NCBI RefSeq assembly: GCF_009765865.1
Contig: NZ_LMUQ01000039.1
Location: 164,412-197,179 of the forward strand
From: Acidisoma sp. L85
GTDB taxonomy: Bacteria; Pseudomonadota; Alphaproteobacteria; Acetobacterales; Acetobacteraceae
Length of the DNA stretch: 32,768 nt
Direction of reading: 5' to 3'
The position numbers and the translations under genes are program-made. This document shows, one piece after another, positions 32,411-32,768 of this stretch; position 1 is the stretch's first letter, and every line of letters starts with the position of its first letter. Below the pieces are notes generated by a model. That model was given only the letters and a program-made list of their open reading frames with translations. It searched no databases and was not told the DNA's origin.

Positions 32411-32561
32411 CTAGGTTACGGTCCAGGCATTCGCCTCGGACCCGGTGTAAATCCGGGTGGCTCTTCCGGCCGCCAATCCGCCGGACAACGCATACGACAC
32501 GAGTATCGAGCATCGGGGCAGCCGATGCCGCCCTCGCGCGCTTACTGCGGACACCCCGATG
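32411..32561 (+). ncRNA. Candidate structured 5' leader (cis-regulatory RNA) of the SulP gene
   Basis: At least three strong hairpins precede the start codon: GGTCC-AGGC-ATTC-GCCT-C-GGACC (32420-32442), ACCCGG-TGTAAAT-CCGGGT (32440-32458, overlapping the first), and TCCGGC...GCCGGA (32465-32485). Two further pairings exclude each other: GCATCGG (32510-32516) with CCGATGC (32522-32528), and CATCGGGG (32511-32518) with CCCCGATG (32554-32561), the latter burying the ATG at 32559. This is the layout of a translation-controlling switch. The sulfate-permease-associated alphaproteobacterial sul1 RNA is one possible identity; I cannot confirm the match from memory of its consensus. Confidence 0.55.
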
Positions 32562-32768
32562 AACACACACGCGTTGTCTCGCTACCGTTCCGAATGGTTC
32601 ACCAGCTTCGGCGATCTCCGGCGCGAGGTTCTCGCCGGGATGGTGGGCACCTTCGCCCTCATCCCCGAGGTCATCGCCTTCTCTTTCGTGGCGGGCGTCG
32701 ACCCTGAGGTTGGGCTCTTTGCCTCCTTCATCATAGGCATCGTCATCGCCTTCACAGGCGGCCGTCCC
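32559..32768 (+). CDS. SulP-family anion transporter (partial, C-terminus beyond the right edge)
   Basis: Seventy residues are visible from the ATG at 32559. They read [39 protein letters not shown], then [13 protein letters not shown], which is the start of the SulP membrane domain; helix 1 has the family proline in [10 protein letters not shown] and [10 protein letters not shown] matches the usual GVxPxxGLYA. SulP proteins carry sulfate, bicarbonate or other anions across the inner membrane. GCGGA lies eight bases before the ATG as a weak ribosome-binding site. The start codon is inside a potential base-paired element of the leader, so translation may be controlled by RNA structure. Confidence 0.85.
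   Translation, partial: MNTHALSRYRSEWFTSFGDLRREVLAGMVGTFALIPEVIAFSFVAGVDPEVGLFASFIIGIVIAFTGGRP

Larger units (their letters stand above)
32161..32558. other. 398-base intergenic region before the SulP gene
   Basis: This is the only gap over 300 bases. It holds, in order, a stretch without recognisable signal (32161-32256), a palindromic element (32257-32305), an inverted repeat TTAGTCA/TGACTAA (32343-32349 and 32375-32381), and the structured leader of the SulP gene (about 32411-32561). I find no convincing small coding sequence. Confidence 0.7.

Noticed and set aside
32420-32490. Partial resemblance of the SulP leader to a cobalamin riboswitch (GGTGTAAATCCGG like the P5-L5 region)
   Set aside because: The conserved GCCACTG segment, the usual GGGAA before P5 and a B12 box are not found, and a SulP transporter is an unlikely target. 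A covariance-model search would settle it.

Overview
The window is a gene-dense, high-GC stretch with strongly GC-rich third codon positions. Several arrangements point to an alphaproteobacterium: a type II homoserine kinase gene overlapping an RNase HI gene, an Lrp-type regulator divergent from alanine dehydrogenase, cbpA-cbpM, a small DUF2934 protein, and dispersed palindromic intergenic elements. The order (Hyphomicrobiales or Acetobacterales) cannot be fixed from the sequence alone. I saw no rRNA, tRNA, CRISPR array, transposase or phage gene.

Positions 1-10662 hold most of an aryl-polyene-like (APE-like) type II fatty-acid/polyketide cluster. A polysaccharide deacetylase (cut by the left edge) and a COG4648-type membrane protein lie on the minus strand. 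Diverging from them is a tightly packed plus-strand operon: acyl carrier protein, AMP-dependent acyl/aryl-ACP ligase, ApeI-like dehydratase, LpxL-like acyltransferase, LolA-like carrier, MMPL exporter, ketosynthase, chain-length-factor-like partner, ApeP-like dehydratase and a flavin-dependent halogenase-like enzyme. Together these can load, extend, dehydrate, acylate, export and possibly halogenate a polyene lipid. A ketoreductase, an aryl-starter enzyme and a glycosyltransferase are not in view and may lie to the left of the window.

Positions 10575-16609 concern amino acids. An Lrp/AsnC regulator faces alanine dehydrogenase. A polar amino-acid ABC transporter (ATPase, binding protein, two permeases) follows, and an AstE/AspA-type zinc deacylase converges on it. 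Positions 16766-20726 are mostly housekeeping: a GreA/GreB-family factor, rnhA, thrB, a DEAD-box helicase whose motif II reads DEGD, and a MAPEG membrane protein. Positions 20814-25942 hold a CDP-diacylglycerol pyrophosphatase and a minus-strand operon of a GH63-like glycosidase, an unknown small protein, CbpA and CbpM.

Positions 26060-32160 hold an SMP-30 family hydrolase, a Bcr/CflA-type drug efflux protein, a DUF2934 protein, an atypical SDR without YxxxK, and a mannitol dehydrogenase with a ketose 3-epimerase, probably a polyol/ketose pathway. The right edge cuts a SulP anion transporter gene. Its roughly 150-nt leader contains several hairpins and two mutually exclusive pairings, one of which buries the start codon. 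This is a good candidate cis-regulatory RNA. Three copies of a related palindromic repeat lie between genes near 12.4, 21.7 and 32.3 kb.
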